A stretch of DNA of 64,000 nt from Bacillus pumilus. Its GTDB lineage: Bacteria > Bacillota > Bacilli > Bacillales > Bacillaceae. Of the stretch, positions 1 to 17,446 are shown one piece after another. The position numbers and the translations under genes were made by a program. Under the pieces are notes generated by a model. That model had not been told where the DNA came from, made no database searches, and saw only the letters and a list, made by a program, of their open reading frames with translations. The stretch covers positions 1-64,000 of the forward strand of contig NZ_CP101833.1 of NCBI RefSeq assembly GCF_024498355.1, read 5' to 3'. Each line of letters opens with the position of its first letter. The stretch's first letter is position 1.

Positions 1-45
1 ACCTGTGGAAAGTTATTACACAGCTTGTTGAATTGTTTATCCACA
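1..45. other. oriC, upstream DnaA boxes
   Basis: The box TTATCCACA at 37-45 is a perfect DnaA box. Weaker matches lie at 3-11 (TTTCCACAG on the minus strand) and 14-22 (TATTACACA). In B. subtilis the origin is bipartite, with box clusters before and after dnaA; this is the end of the upstream part, cut by the window edge. Confidence 0.8.
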
Positions 46-55
46 ACTTGTGTAA

Positions 56-85
56 TTTGTCGAAAAGACGTTTTTCTACTATATT
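56..85 (+). promoter_or_regulatory. dnaA promoter with overlapping Spo0A box
   Basis: The -35 TTGTCG (57-62) and -10 TATATT (80-85) are spaced by 17 bp. The 9-mer TTTGTCGAA (56-64) is a perfect Spo0A box lying over the -35 and just after a DnaA box. In B. subtilis Spo0A-P binds oriC and restrains initiation at sporulation onset; the same layout is visible here. Binding itself is inferred. Confidence 0.7.
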
Positions 86-199
86 AATTGTTTTCAACAA
101 AGTATGTGCACGAATGGTAATGACCATTTGCTCTTTTTCGTGTTCTATAACAGTTTGATACTGGTCATTTTAAAAAGAAAAGGAGGGGGGAGAAGCCTT

Positions 200-1540
200 A
201 TGGAAAATATTTTGGATCTGTGGAATAAAGCACTTCAAAAAATAGAGACAAAATTGAGTAAACCCAGTTTTGAAACATGGATGAAGTCGACTAAAGCCCA
301 TTCTCTTCAAGGAGATACACTCACAATTACTGCACCTAATGAATTTGCTAGAGACTGGCTGGAGTCAAGATATCTCCACCTAATTGCAGATACCATCTAT
401 GAACTGACAGGTGAAGAGCTCAGCATCAAATTTATTATTCCTCAAAATCAGGACGAAGTGGAAGCCATGCCAAAGTCTCCAATTAAAAAAATGTCTAAAG
501 AAGAGCCTGTTGAAATTCCACAAAATATGCTGAATCCAAAATATACTTTTGATACTTTTGTTATTGGTTCAGGCAACCGTTTTGCTCATGCCGCTTCACT
601 TGCAGTCGCAGAAGCACCAGCAAAAGCTTATAACCCGCTCTTTATTTATGGAGGCGTTGGTTTAGGAAAGACCCACTTGATGCATGCGATTGGTCATTAC
701 GTTATAGACCATAATCCATCAGCCAAAGTGGTCTATCTATCATCTGAAAAATTTACAAATGAATTTATCAACTCAATCCGAGACAACAAGGCTGTCGACT
801 TCCGTAATCGCTATCGGAATGTAGATGTGCTTTTGATAGATGATATTCAATTTTTAGCAGGAAAAGAACAAACACAAGAAGAGTTTTTCCATACATTCAA
901 CACACTTCACGAAGAAAGTAAGCAAATCGTCATTTCTAGTGACCGGCCGCCGAAAGAAATTCCGACACTTGAAGACAGATTACGCTCCCGATTCGAATGG
1001 GGTCTAATTACAGACATTACCCCGCCAGATCTAGAAACGCGTATTGCGATCTTGCGAAAAAAAGCAAAGGCAGAAGGCTTAGATATACCAAATGAAGTCA
1101 TGCTTTATATTGCCAACCAAATCGACAGTAACATTCGTGAGCTGGAGGGTGCTTTGATTCGTGTCGTTGCTTACTCTTCTCTAATTAATAAAGACATCAA
1201 TGCGGATCTAGCAGCTGAGGCCCTAAAGGACATCATTCCTTCATCGAAGCCAAGGATCATTACGATTAAAGATATTCAAAGAATTGTAGGGCAGCAATTT
1301 AATATTCGATTAGAAGATTTCAAAGCGAAGAAACGGACGAAATCAGTTGCTTATCCAAGACAAATTGCCATGTACCTCTCTAGAGAAATGACCGATTCCT
1401 CTCTGCCTAAAATAGGAGAAGAATTTGGCGGACGTGATCATACGACAGTCATTCATGCTCACGAGAAAATCTCGAAATTAATCGTTGAAGATGAACAGCT
1501 TCAGCAGCATGTCAAAGAGATCAAAGAACAATTAAAATAA
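200..1540 (+). CDS. dnaA: Chromosomal replication initiator DnaA
   Basis: DnaA is an AAA+ ATPase that binds DnaA boxes, unwinds oriC and loads the helicase. The 446-residue length matches B. subtilis. Visible: an N-terminal domain with the DLWNKAL start, Walker [10 protein letters not shown] near residue 150, Walker [10 protein letters not shown] near 210, and the C-terminal box-binding helix motif [15 protein letters not shown] near 400. The ATG at 200 is chosen because AGGAGGGGGG precedes it by a normal distance; an upstream in-frame ATG at 104 lacks a ribosome site. It is first in the dnaA-dnaN pair and is flanked on both sides by its own binding sites, so autoregulation is expected. YabA, its negative regulator, is encoded at 44916. 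Confidence 0.98.
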   Translation: MENILDLWNKALQKIETKLSKPSFETWMKSTKAHSLQGDTLTITAPNEFARDWLESRYLHLIADTIYELTGEELSIKFIIPQNQDEVEAMPKSPIKKMSKEEPVEIPQNMLNPKYTFDTFVIGSGNRFAHAASLAVAEAPAKAYNPLFIYGGVGLGKTHLMHAIGHYVIDHNPSAKVVYLSSEKFTNEFINSIRDNKAVDFRNRYRNVDVLLIDDIQFLAGKEQTQEEFFHTFNTLHEESKQIVISSDRPPKEIPTLEDRLRSRFEWGLITDITPPDLETRIAILRKKAKAEGLDIPNEVMLYIANQIDSNIRELEGALIRVVAYSSLINKDINADLAAEALKDIIPSSKPRIITIKDIQRIVGQQFNIRLEDFKAKKRTKSVAYPRQIAMYLSREMTDSSLPKIGEEFGGRDHTTVIHAHEKISKLIVEDEQLQQHVKEIKEQLK

Positions 1541-1568
1541 ACAAGCTGATATGATTAGTACGGGAAAA

Positions 1569-1660
1569 TGTGAATAACTTCAGCATGGTCATACACAGTC
1601 TGTCCACATGTGGATAGGCTGTCTTTCCTTTCTTTTTGCCGGCTTATCCACATATTCACA
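1569..1660. other. oriC, DnaA-box cluster between dnaA and dnaN
   Basis: Six DnaA-box-like 9-mers are packed into 92 bp: 1569-1577 (minus, TTATTCACA), 1589-1597 (TCATACACA), 1600-1608 (CTGTCCACA), 1609-1617 (minus, CTATCCACA), 1644-1652 (TTATCCACA) and 1652-1660 (ATATTCACA). The first and fifth are perfect. Together with the adjacent trio repeat this marks the side of oriC where the duplex melts. Confidence 0.9.
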
Positions 1661-1664
1661 AGCC

Positions 1665-1710
1665 CTACTAGTACTTCTACGATTTTTATTAAATAAATAT
1701 ATATACATGT
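1665..1710. other. DnaA-trio and AT-rich unwinding element
   Basis: Triplets CTA CTA GTA CTT CTA at 1665-1679 read on the lower strand as 3'-GAT repeats, the DnaA-trio motif on which the DnaA filament melts single-stranded DNA. An almost pure A/T stretch follows (1681-1710). The order box cluster, trio, AT-rich tract matches the B. subtilis basal unwinding system. Confidence 0.82.
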
Positions 1711-1736
1711 CATTAAGAAAATTTAGGAGGACCACT

Positions 1737-2873
1737 ATGAAATTCACGATTCAAAAAGATCGTCTTGTTGAAGCTGTCCAAGATGTATTAAAAGCCGTAT
1801 CCTCTAGAACAACGATTCCTATTTTGACAGGGATTAAAATTGTTGCATCTGATGAAGGGGTTTCCCTAACAGGAAGCGACTCTGATATCTCAATTGAATC
1901 TTTTATTCCTAAAAGAGATGGGGATTTAGAAGTCATTACAATTGATCGTCCGGGAAGTATTGTTCTGCAGGCCCGCTTTTTTAGCGAAATCGTTAAGAAA
2001 CTGCCAATGTCTACTGTCGAAATAGAAGTAGAACAAAACCATTTGACCATCATCCGCTCTGGTTCAGCAGAATTTAATCTAAACGGCTTAGATGCTGAAG
2101 AATATCCGCATCTGCCACAAATTGAAGAGCACCATGCTTTTCAAATTCCAACAGATCTGCTTAAAAACTTAATTCGTCAAACCGTTTTCGCAGTGTCCAC
2201 CTCAGAAACACGACCTATCTTGACAGGTGTAAACTGGAAGGTGGAAAAAGGTGAATTAATATGCACGGCAACGGATAGCCATCGTCTTGCTTTAAGAAAA
2301 GCGAAGTTAGATATTAACGAGGAAAGCTCGTACAATGTGGTCATTCCAGGGAAGAGTTTAACAGAGCTAAGCAAAATTCTTGATGATGGACAAGATCTTG
2401 TGAGCATCGTGATTACAGAAACGCAAGTTCTCTTTAAAGCACAAAACGTGCTGTTCTTCTCTAGATTGCTGGACGGTAATTATCCAGATACAGCTCGCCT
2501 CATCCCGCAAGAAAGTAAAACGGATGTCGTGGTGAACACGAAAGAATTCCTTCAAGCGATTGATCGCGCGTCACTTTTGGCAAGAGAGGGACGGAATAAT
2601 GTCGTGAAACTGTCTGCTGATCCTGCGCAGAGTCTTGAAATCTCTTCTAACTCGCCTGAAATTGGTAAAGTGGTTGAAACGGTTCAAGCGGATGACATTA
2701 AAGGGGAGGACCTAAAGATCTCCTTCAGTCCGAAATATATGCTGGATGCGTTAAAAGTATTAGAGGGAACTGATATTCATGTAAGCTTCACTGGTGCGAT
2801 GAGACCATTCCTTTTACGCACCCCGAATGATGATTCAATCTTGCAATTGATTCTTCCAGTAAGAACGTATTAA
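1737..2873 (+). CDS. dnaN: DNA polymerase III beta sliding clamp
   Basis: The ring-shaped clamp tethers polymerases to DNA and also recruits repair proteins and YabA. The 378 residues fit the family of three repeated clamp domains. The sequence begins MKFTIQKDRLVEAVQ and ends with the clamp signature LPVRTY, typical of beta. The start is the ATG at 1737 after AGGAGGACCACT; the reading frame is open further upstream through the DnaA-box cluster but without a ribosome site. It probably forms an operon with dnaA. A hairpin terminator follows at 2888. Confidence 0.98.
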   Translation: MKFTIQKDRLVEAVQDVLKAVSSRTTIPILTGIKIVASDEGVSLTGSDSDISIESFIPKRDGDLEVITIDRPGSIVLQARFFSEIVKKLPMSTVEIEVEQNHLTIIRSGSAEFNLNGLDAEEYPHLPQIEEHHAFQIPTDLLKNLIRQTVFAVSTSETRPILTGVNWKVEKGELICTATDSHRLALRKAKLDINEESSYNVVIPGKSLTELSKILDDGQDLVSIVITETQVLFKAQNVLFFSRLLDGNYPDTARLIPQESKTDVVVNTKEFLQAIDRASLLAREGRNNVVKLSADPAQSLEISSNSPEIGKVVETVQADDIKGEDLKISFSPKYMLDALKVLEGTDIHVSFTGAMRPFLLRTPNDDSILQLILPVRTY

Positions 2874-2887
2874 GTTCATCTAAAATG

Positions 2888-2915
2888 GCTGCTGTGTGAG
2901 TGCACAGCAGCTTTT
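2888..2915 (+). terminator. Terminator after dnaN
   Basis: Nine-bp stem GCTGCTGTG/CACAGCAGC followed by TTTTCTT. It separates dnaA-dnaN from yaaA-recF. Confidence 0.8.
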
Positions 2916-3023
2916 CTTCTCGTTTACCATGCTTTCTTTCATCCCAGTTCGCTTTCCCCCTTTCCTTCTTGTCTTGTTTTTTAGTACAATTAGATATTAG
3001 TGATATTGAAAGAGGTCGATACA

Positions 3024-3239
3024 ATGCCTAATCCTATAACCATTGAAACAGAAATGATTACATTAGGGCAGTTTTTGAAATTAGCCGAAGTCATCCAATC
3101 TGGCGGAATGGCGAAATGGTTTTTAAGTGAACATGAGGTGTTCATTAATCAAGAGCCAGATAATAGACGGGGACGTAAATTATACCCAGGAGATGTTGTC
3201 GAGATTGAAGGTTATGGCACATTTCAAGTTGTGAAGTAG
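3024..3239 (+). CDS. yaaA: S4-domain RNA-binding protein YaaA
   Basis: A 71-residue protein that is essentially one S4 RNA-binding domain (ITLGQFLKLAEVIQSGG, then FINQEPDNRRGRKLYPGD). B. subtilis YaaA has the same length and position before recF; it is also named rlbA and linked to the ribosome. The ATG at 3024 follows AAAGAGGT at good spacing. It lies 16 bp before recF and is likely cotranscribed with it. The exact role is not known from sequence. Confidence 0.9.
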   Translation: MPNPITIETEMITLGQFLKLAEVIQSGGMAKWFLSEHEVFINQEPDNRRGRKLYPGDVVEIEGYGTFQVVK

Positions 3240-3255
3240 AAACGGGTGACAATAC

Positions 3256-4368
3256 ATGTACATTCAAAGTCTGGCGTTAACCTCATACCGAAACTATGAA
3301 CACACCGAACTTCATTTCGACAATAAGGTCAATGTCATGATCGGTGAGAACGCCCAAGGTAAAACGAACTTGATGGAAGCGATCTATGTATTGTCTATGG
3401 CAAAGTCTCATCGTACGTCAAATGATAAAGAACTTATCCGATGGGACGAAGACTATGCTAAAATAGAAGGTAGAGTCATCAAAAAAAACGGTCCACTCCC
3501 AATGCAGCTCGTGATCTCAAAAAAAGGAAAAAAGGGAAAGGTCAATCACATTGAACAACAGAAACTTAGTCATTATGTTGGTGCTTTAAACACCATCATG
3601 TTTGCACCAGAGGATCTGAGCCTTGTGAAAGGCAGCCCGCAAATTCGCAGAAGATTCCTCGACATGGAGATTGGACAAGTTTCTGCTGTCTATTTGCATG
3701 ATTTATCGCTCTATCAAAAAATCCTCTCTCAGCGAAATCATTACTTGAAACAATTGCAAACAAGAAAGCAAACGGATCAAGCGATGCTGGAGGTTTTAAC
3801 AGAGCAGTTGATTGATGCGGCAGCGAAAGTTGTCAAAAGACGACTTACTTTTACGAAACAGCTTGAAAAATGGGCGCAGCCGTTGCATTTTGGAATTTCT
3901 AGAGAGCTAGAAACACTCACGCTCCAATACCAGACAGCGATAGAGGTATCAGAAGCGTCAGACTTGTCGAAAATAAAGAATAGCTATGAAGAATCGTTTC
4001 AGAAACTAAGAGACAGAGAAATAGACCGAGGGGTGACACTGTGGGGACCTCACAGAGATGACCTTCTTTTCTTTGTGAATGGTCGGGATGTTCAGACATA
4101 TGGCTCTCAAGGGCAGCAAAGAACAACAGCTCTTTCACTAAAACTTGCAGAAATTGATCTGATCCATGAAGAAATCGGTGAATACCCAATTCTTCTACTC
4201 GATGATGTTTTATCTGAACTTGATGATTATAGACAGTCTCATTTGCTCCATACCATTCAGGGACGTGTACAGACCTTCGTCACGACAACAAGTGTTGAAG
4301 GCATCGATCACGCTACCCTGAAAGAAGCGGAAATTTTCAGAGTAGCCAGTGGAAAAGTAATTGACTGA
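3256..4368 (+). CDS. recF: DNA replication and repair protein RecF
   Basis: RecF is an ABC-type ATPase that works with RecO and RecR to load RecA at gapped DNA. The 370 residues match the family. Walker [10 protein letters not shown] is near residue 31, the ABC signature region YGSQGQQRT near 280, and Walker [13 protein letters not shown] near 312. It starts at ATG 3256, 16 bp after yaaA, and is followed 17 bp later by remB. Its partner RecR is encoded at 31436. Confidence 0.97.
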   Translation: MYIQSLALTSYRNYEHTELHFDNKVNVMIGENAQGKTNLMEAIYVLSMAKSHRTSNDKELIRWDEDYAKIEGRVIKKNGPLPMQLVISKKGKKGKVNHIEQQKLSHYVGALNTIMFAPEDLSLVKGSPQIRRRFLDMEIGQVSAVYLHDLSLYQKILSQRNHYLKQLQTRKQTDQAMLEVLTEQLIDAAAKVVKRRLTFTKQLEKWAQPLHFGISRELETLTLQYQTAIEVSEASDLSKIKNSYEESFQKLRDREIDRGVTLWGPHRDDLLFFVNGRDVQTYGSQGQQRTTALSLKLAEIDLIHEEIGEYPILLLDDVLSELDDYRQSHLLHTIQGRVQTFVTTTSVEGIDHATLKEAEIFRVASGKVID

Positions 4369-4385
4369 TAAATGAGGTGTGAGTC

Positions 4386-4631
4386 TTGTATATTCATTTA
4401 GGTGATGATTGTGTTGTTTCTACACGAGAGATTGTCGCAATTGTTGATTACAAAATGAGGTCATCTTCTGTTGTAGAGGAATTTCTTAAAAAACAAGAGG
4501 AACAAATCATTTCGTTGTCACAAGGGACACCCAAATCCATCGTCGTCACAACTAAATCTGTGTATTACTCTCCTCTTTCCTCAAGCACGCTCAAAAAACG
4601 TGCTTCATTTGTGATTGAAATTGAAGTCTAA
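4386..4631 (+). CDS. remB: Matrix regulator RemB (YaaB)
   Basis: An 81-residue DUF370-type protein related to RemA. In B. subtilis RemB is required for normal extracellular matrix gene expression. The start is TTG at 4386, preceded by GAGGTGTGAG; no better ATG exists. The length equals that of the B. subtilis protein. It sits between recF and gyrB as in that species. Confidence 0.9.
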   Translation: MYIHLGDDCVVSTREIVAIVDYKMRSSSVVEEFLKKQEEQIISLSQGTPKSIVVTTKSVYYSPLSSSTLKKRASFVIEIEV

Positions 4632-4676
4632 AAGCTCAATTCATATAAATATATCGTTTAAGAAAAGTGTAGGTGA

Positions 4677-6605
<1,929 letters not shown>

Positions 6606-6620
6606 ATAGGTCCCCTTGAG

Positions 6621-6656
6621 AACAACCTTATTTCTTGTTTGGAATAAGGTTGTTTT
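6621..6656 (+). terminator. Terminator after gyrB
   Basis: Twelve-bp stem AACAACCTTATT/AATAAGGTTGTT followed by TTTTT. It separates gyrB from gyrA, which probably has its own promoter; a TATAAT lies at 6748-6753 without a good -35. Confidence 0.85.
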
Positions 6657-6835
6657 TCAAGATTCAGGCCTGTGAAACGAATGTCCTGGTTTTCTATGTT
6701 TCGTTGATTTTCTAGTAAATTAATGTGTATAAAGCAGAGATTATTGATATAATGAAGAATAGTCTTGTGAAGATAAATACATATTTTACTCCCACATAAT
6801 TTATTTCATGTGATACGTAAAGGGAGGTTCTTATA

Positions 6836-9340
6836 GTGAGTGAACAACATACACCAAATGTACGCGAAGTGAATATCAGTCAAGAAATGCGTACGTCCTT
6901 TTTAGATTATGCAATGAGTGTTATTGTTTCGCGTGCATTACCAGATGTACGAGATGGATTGAAGCCTGTGCATCGAAGAATTTTGTATGCGATGAATGAC
7001 CTAGGAATGACAAGCGATAAACCATTTAAGAAATCTGCACGTATCGTTGGGGAAGTTATCGGTAAGTACCACCCTCACGGTGATAGCGCTGTATACGAAG
7101 CAATGGTTCGGATGGCGCAAGATTTCAACTATCGTTATATGTTAGTTGATGGTCATGGAAACTTTGGTTCGGTCGATGGAGACGGAGCAGCGGCGATGCG
7201 TTATACCGAGGCGCGTCTATCTAAGATTTCTATGGAAATCCTCCGTGATATCACAAAGGATACCATTGATTATCAAGATAACTATGATGGCAGTGAAAGA
7301 GAGCCAATGGTGATGCCTGCAAGATTTCCGAACTTATTGGTCAACGGAGCGACAGGAATTGCTGTAGGAATGGCGACCAATATTCCGCCGCACCAATTAG
7401 GTGAAGTAATTGATGGGGTATTGGCCATCAGTCAAAACCCAGAAATGACAACACAGGAGCTTATGGATATCATCCCAGGGCCAGATTTCCCAACAGCAGG
7501 ACAAATCATTGGCCGAAGCGGTATTCGAAAGGCGTATGAAACAGGGCGCGGCTCTATTACATTAAGAGCAAAATCGAATATTGAGGAAACATCTAGCGGT
7601 AAACAGCGCATTGTTATCAATGAGATCCCGTACCAGGTCAACAAAGCCCGTTTGATTGAAAAAATCGCTGATCTTGTCCGTGATAAAAAGATTGATGGCA
7701 TTACAGATTTGCGTGATGAATCAGATCGAAATGGTATGCGTATTGTCATTGAGCTGAGAAGAGATGCGAATGTCCATGTTCTATTAAACAATCTTTATAA
7801 ACAAACGACACTTCAAACCTCATTCGGTATCAACTTGCTGGCGCTTGTTGATGGACAGCCAAAGGTTTTATCACTGAAACAATGTCTTGAATATTATCTT
7901 GAGCATCAAAAAGTGATCATTCGCAGAAGAACGGCGTATGAGCTGCGTAAAGCAGAAGCAAGAGCTCATATTTTAGAAGGCTTGAGAATTGCACTTGATC
8001 ACTTAGATGAGGTCATTGCCTTAATTAGAGGATCTCAAACCGCTGAAATTGCTAGAAATGGTTTGATCGAAAACTATAGCTTGTCTGAAAAACAGGCACA
8101 GGCCATTCTTGATATGCGACTCCAGCGCTTGACTGGTTTAGAACGAGAAAAGATAGAAGATGAATATAAAGGACTTGTTGATTTGATTGCTGAATTAAAA
8201 GCCATCCTAGCAGACAATGAGAAAGTTCTTGAAATCATTAGAGAAGAATTAATAGAAATCAAAGAACGTTTCAATGATACGCGTCGAACTGAAATTGTGA
8301 CAGCGGGTATTGAAACAATCGAAGATGAGGACTTGATTCCTGTTGAGAACATTGTGATTACACTGACTCATAATGGTTATATTAAGCGTCTGCCCGCATC
8401 AACATACCGCAGTCAAAAAAGAGGCGGAAAAGGTGTCCAAGGAATGGGGACCAACGAGGATGATTTCGTTGAACAACTGATCTCAACATCGACCCACGAT
8501 ACGATCCTCTTCTTCTCTAATAAAGGGAAGGTCTATCGTGCCAAGGGGTATGAGATTCCTGAATTTGGACGGACAGCGAAAGGGATTCCGATTATTAACC
8601 TTCTTGAAGTAGAAAAGGGAGAGTGGATTAACGCCATTATCCCAGTAAGCGAATTTGATGAAGATTCGTACCTCTTCTTTACAACAAGACACGGTGTATC
8701 GAAACGGACATCATTGTCTCAGTTTGCAAACATTCGAAACAATGGTCTTATTGCACTGAGCCTGCGTGACGAAGATGAACTGATGGCCGTTCGTTTAACC
8801 AATGGAGAAAAACAAATCATCATTGGGACGAAAAAGGGGATGCTGATTCGTTTCGACGAGACGGATGTTCGTGAAATGGGACGTACGGCAGCTGGGGTCA
8901 AAGGGATCACACTTTCTGAGGATGACATCGTCGTTGGAATGGAAATCCTTGAGCCAGATGCAAACGTATTGATCGTAACCGAAAGAGGTTATGGTAAATT
9001 AACGCCTGAAAAAGAATATCGTGTTCAAACTCGAGGCGGTAAAGGTCTTAAAACGTGCAAGATCACTGACAACAATGGTCCGCTTGTCACAGTGAAGGCG
9101 ACCAATGCTGAAGCTGAAGAAGACTTGATGATTATTACAGGGAGCGGTGTCATCATTCGTATGGCCGTTTCAGACATTTCGACAACAGGCCGTGTCACCC
9201 AAGGTGTCCGCCTAATTCGTCTACGTGATGATGAACATGTCGCTACAGTGGCATTAGTTGAACAATCACCAGAAGACGATGAAGAGAACAGTGAAGAAAA
9301 TGTAGAAAACATAGAGTCAGATCAAGAACAATCTGAGTAA
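6836..9340 (+). CDS. gyrA: DNA gyrase subunit A
   Basis: The breakage-reunion subunit of gyrase. Visible: active-site tyrosine in RYTEARLS near residue 123, quinolone-region [14 protein letters not shown] with Ser and Glu at the usual positions and so apparently wild type, GyrA-box QKRGGKG near residue 525, and the beta-pinwheel C-terminal domain. It is 834 residues long, somewhat longer than B. subtilis GyrA, with a strongly acidic tail. The start is GTG 6836 after AAAGGGAGG. A terminator follows at once. Confidence 0.97.
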   Translation: MSEQHTPNVREVNISQEMRTSFLDYAMSVIVSRALPDVRDGLKPVHRRILYAMNDLGMTSDKPFKKSARIVGEVIGKYHPHGDSAVYEAMVRMAQDFNYRYMLVDGHGNFGSVDGDGAAAMRYTEARLSKISMEILRDITKDTIDYQDNYDGSEREPMVMPARFPNLLVNGATGIAVGMATNIPPHQLGEVIDGVLAISQNPEMTTQELMDIIPGPDFPTAGQIIGRSGIRKAYETGRGSITLRAKSNIEETSSGKQRIVINEIPYQVNKARLIEKIADLVRDKKIDGITDLRDESDRNGMRIVIELRRDANVHVLLNNLYKQTTLQTSFGINLLALVDGQPKVLSLKQCLEYYLEHQKVIIRRRTAYELRKAEARAHILEGLRIALDHLDEVIALIRGSQTAEIARNGLIENYSLSEKQAQAILDMRLQRLTGLEREKIEDEYKGLVDLIAELKAILADNEKVLEIIREELIEIKERFNDTRRTEIVTAGIETIEDEDLIPVENIVITLTHNGYIKRLPASTYRSQKRGGKGVQGMGTNEDDFVEQLISTSTHDTILFFSNKGKVYRAKGYEIPEFGRTAKGIPIINLLEVEKGEWINAIIPVSEFDEDSYLFFTTRHGVSKRTSLSQFANIRNNGLIALSLRDEDELMAVRLTNGEKQIIIGTKKGMLIRFDETDVREMGRTAAGVKGITLSEDDIVVGMEILEPDANVLIVTERGYGKLTPEKEYRVQTRGGKGLKTCKITDNNGPLVTVKATNAEAEEDLMIITGSGVIIRMAVSDISTTGRVTQGVRLIRLRDDEHVATVALVEQSPEDDEENSEENVENIESDQEQSE

Positions 9341-9377
9341 AAATAAAGCCGGTTTTTCACCGGCTTTATTTTTTTTG
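9341..9377 (+). terminator. Terminator after gyrA
   Basis: Twelve-bp stem AAATAAAGCCGG/CCGGCTTTATTT with a run of eight T. Confidence 0.9.
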
Positions 9378-9520
9378 AAAAAACATGATTTTTTTTGAAA
9401 TTTATAATGCTTTTTTCATAGATATGTGTTAACCTTTCAAAGGAGCAAAAAGAGGCTCTATTTTTTATCTCTTTCACTGCAAAACTTCTTTAAAAAATAA
9501 AATGTTTTTCAAGAAAAATG

Positions 9521-9550
9521 TTGACTATTGATAGAGATATATGATATATT
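9521..9550 (+). promoter_or_regulatory. rRNA operon 1 promoter
   Basis: TTGACT (9521-9526) and TATATT (9545-9550) with 18-bp spacing, about 150 bp before 16S. The promoter lies outside the segment shared with the second rRNA operon, so the two operons can be controlled separately. A boxA-like GTTCTTTGAAAACT antitermination element follows at 9582 and recurs in the 16S-23S spacer. Confidence 0.75.
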
Positions 9551-9589
9551 TAAGTGGTCGCTTTGAGAGAGTGACGAACAAGTTCTTTG

Positions 9590-11296
<1,707 letters not shown>

Positions 11297-11346
11297 GAAG
11301 GAACTTGGAAAAGATCCTACAACATCATATCTTCGATATGAAAGAT

Positions 11347-11423
<77 letters not shown>

Positions 11424-11436
11424 TCTTCTATAAATC

Positions 11437-11512
11437 GGGGCCTTAGCTCAGCTGGGAGAGCGCCTGCCTTGCACGCAGGAGGTCAGCGGTTCGATCCCGC
11501 TAGGCTCCACCA
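11437..11512 (+). tRNA. tRNA-Ala (UGC)
   Basis: A 76-nt cloverleaf with acceptor stem GGGGCCT/AGGCTCC, anticodon TGC in CTTGCACG, and encoded CCA. It lies in the 16S-23S spacer, 13 bp after tRNA-Ile. Confidence 0.97.
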
Positions 11513-11524
11513 ACGTGTTCTTTG

Positions 11525-14579
<3,055 letters not shown>

Positions 14580-14602
14580 GAGAGAACATTCTCTCCATCA
14601 GG

Positions 14603-14718
<116 letters not shown>

Positions 14719-14727
14719 TTTTCTAAG

Positions 14728-14757
14728 GATCAGTTCCAGACGGAACTGGTCTTTTTT
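14728..14757 (+). terminator. rRNA operon 1 terminator
   Basis: Ten-bp stem GATCAGTTCC/GGAACTGGTC with an AGAC-type loop and six T. Its lower strand also encodes the last residues and stop codon of yaaC. Confidence 0.92.
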
Positions 14758-15698
14758 GTTTTTTCTTCTAACAGCATCATGATATAAGCTGGAAACTTTT
14801 CTTCTGCAATCTCCATGTAGCGTTCAATCATGACGTAATCATCACTAATGTATTGAGACAGCAGCTCGTACCACCATTCTGTCTCATAGCGGGCAATCAT
14901 ACTAAGGTTATACATTAACAAGTAATGGCTGATGATCTCAGGGATCCCTAGAAATGCATCTCGTGTTGACGGAATAAACCATTGATTCAATTCTAAATCA
15001 TAATGAAGATGAGTAGCGAAAGCAGGATTTTCTTCAAGAAATACATTAAACGTCAGCTTTTTGGCTTCTCTCTGTTTGAGCTTCCAACTTGTATGGAACT
15101 CAAAGTACTCAATAAATCGTTCAGCTGACATGTTATAAAGCAATGGAATATGATCTTGAATCAACATTCCATTAGCATGTTCGACTTTGACTAATGTCGA
15201 GGGCAGCTTTTGAAACTCAAGAACATGGCTCATTTCAGGTATTTTCGAAAGAAGATTGATCATCGTAAATCGTTCATCTTCAAGACCGTTCAAATGAAAT
15301 AGGTGCTTTAACACATGCATGCATAGTCCATTTCGTTGGATTTTCACTTCATCTTCACTAAAACGGTAATGCTGTTTCTTTCTTTTTCTTGACGTTACGC
15401 CATGAGCTAAGACAGAGGTTTGAGAAGGATAATGAGGATCAACAGTAAGCAAACATGCCTTTAGCAACTGCGCCATTCCATAAAATAATAAAATTGGCTT
15501 AAGTTCTAGTGGAGCTATGGCGGCCTGTTCATAAAATGTATGACCGTGTTTTAAAAAATAAATAAATCGCTCACAGTTTTTATAGGCTTGCCCGTTCGCA
15601 TCCTGAATGTTCCGTTTCTCATATTGTTGAAATAGAAACTTCTGGGAAGTTTCGAGTGAGTAAAAACGTTTTAAATCCTTCCATCCTGAACTTTTCAT
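14730..15698 (-). CDS. yaaC: YaaC-like protein of unknown function
   Basis: A protein of about 322 residues corresponding by position and length to B. subtilis YaaC, which has no established function. It is rich in aromatic and basic residues and shows no clear catalytic motif. ATG 15698 is chosen because GAGGAAG precedes it; a TTG four codons upstream lies within that site. The gene runs convergent to the rRNA operon, and its last ten codons (KTKKTSSVWN) are read from the rRNA terminator hairpin, so the tail is imposed by the rRNA repeat. No T-rich terminator is visible for the yaaC transcript. It is divergent from guaB. Confidence 0.82.
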   Translation of the reverse strand: MKSSGWKDLKRFYSLETSQKFLFQQYEKRNIQDANGQAYKNCERFIYFLKHGHTFYEQAAIAPLELKPILLFYGMAQLLKACLLTVDPHYPSQTSVLAHGVTSRKRKKQHYRFSEDEVKIQRNGLCMHVLKHLFHLNGLEDERFTMINLLSKIPEMSHVLEFQKLPSTLVKVEHANGMLIQDHIPLLYNMSAERFIEYFEFHTSWKLKQREAKKLTFNVFLEENPAFATHLHYDLELNQWFIPSTRDAFLGIPEIISHYLLMYNLSMIARYETEWWYELLSQYISDDYVMIERYMEIAEEKFPAYIMMLLEEKTKKTSSVWN

Positions 15699-15729
15699 CT
15701 TCTTCCTCAACTCTCTCTATATTTTCTAA

Positions 15730-17286
<1,557 letters not shown>

Positions 17287-17313
17287 TAAATTGTGACAAT
17301 CAAATTACATTTG

Positions 17314-17343
17314 ACAGGGTCTATGACTCTGTCTATTTTTTTT
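17314..17343 (+). terminator. Terminator after guaB
   Basis: Stem GACAGGGTC/GACTCTGTC followed by TATTTTTTTT. Confidence 0.85.
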
Positions 17344-17446
17344 GTCTTTATTGTGATAAAATTTATACTGTTGTGTTGAAATAAGCCCTTGTGGATTAAA
17401 TATATATGAAAAACGTCGAAAAAAGATGAATACGGAGGTATGACGA

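Noticed and set aside
104..199. Longer DnaA starting at 104
   Set aside because: The AGGAGGGGGG site belongs to ATG 200, and the extra residues are not like the DnaA N-terminus.
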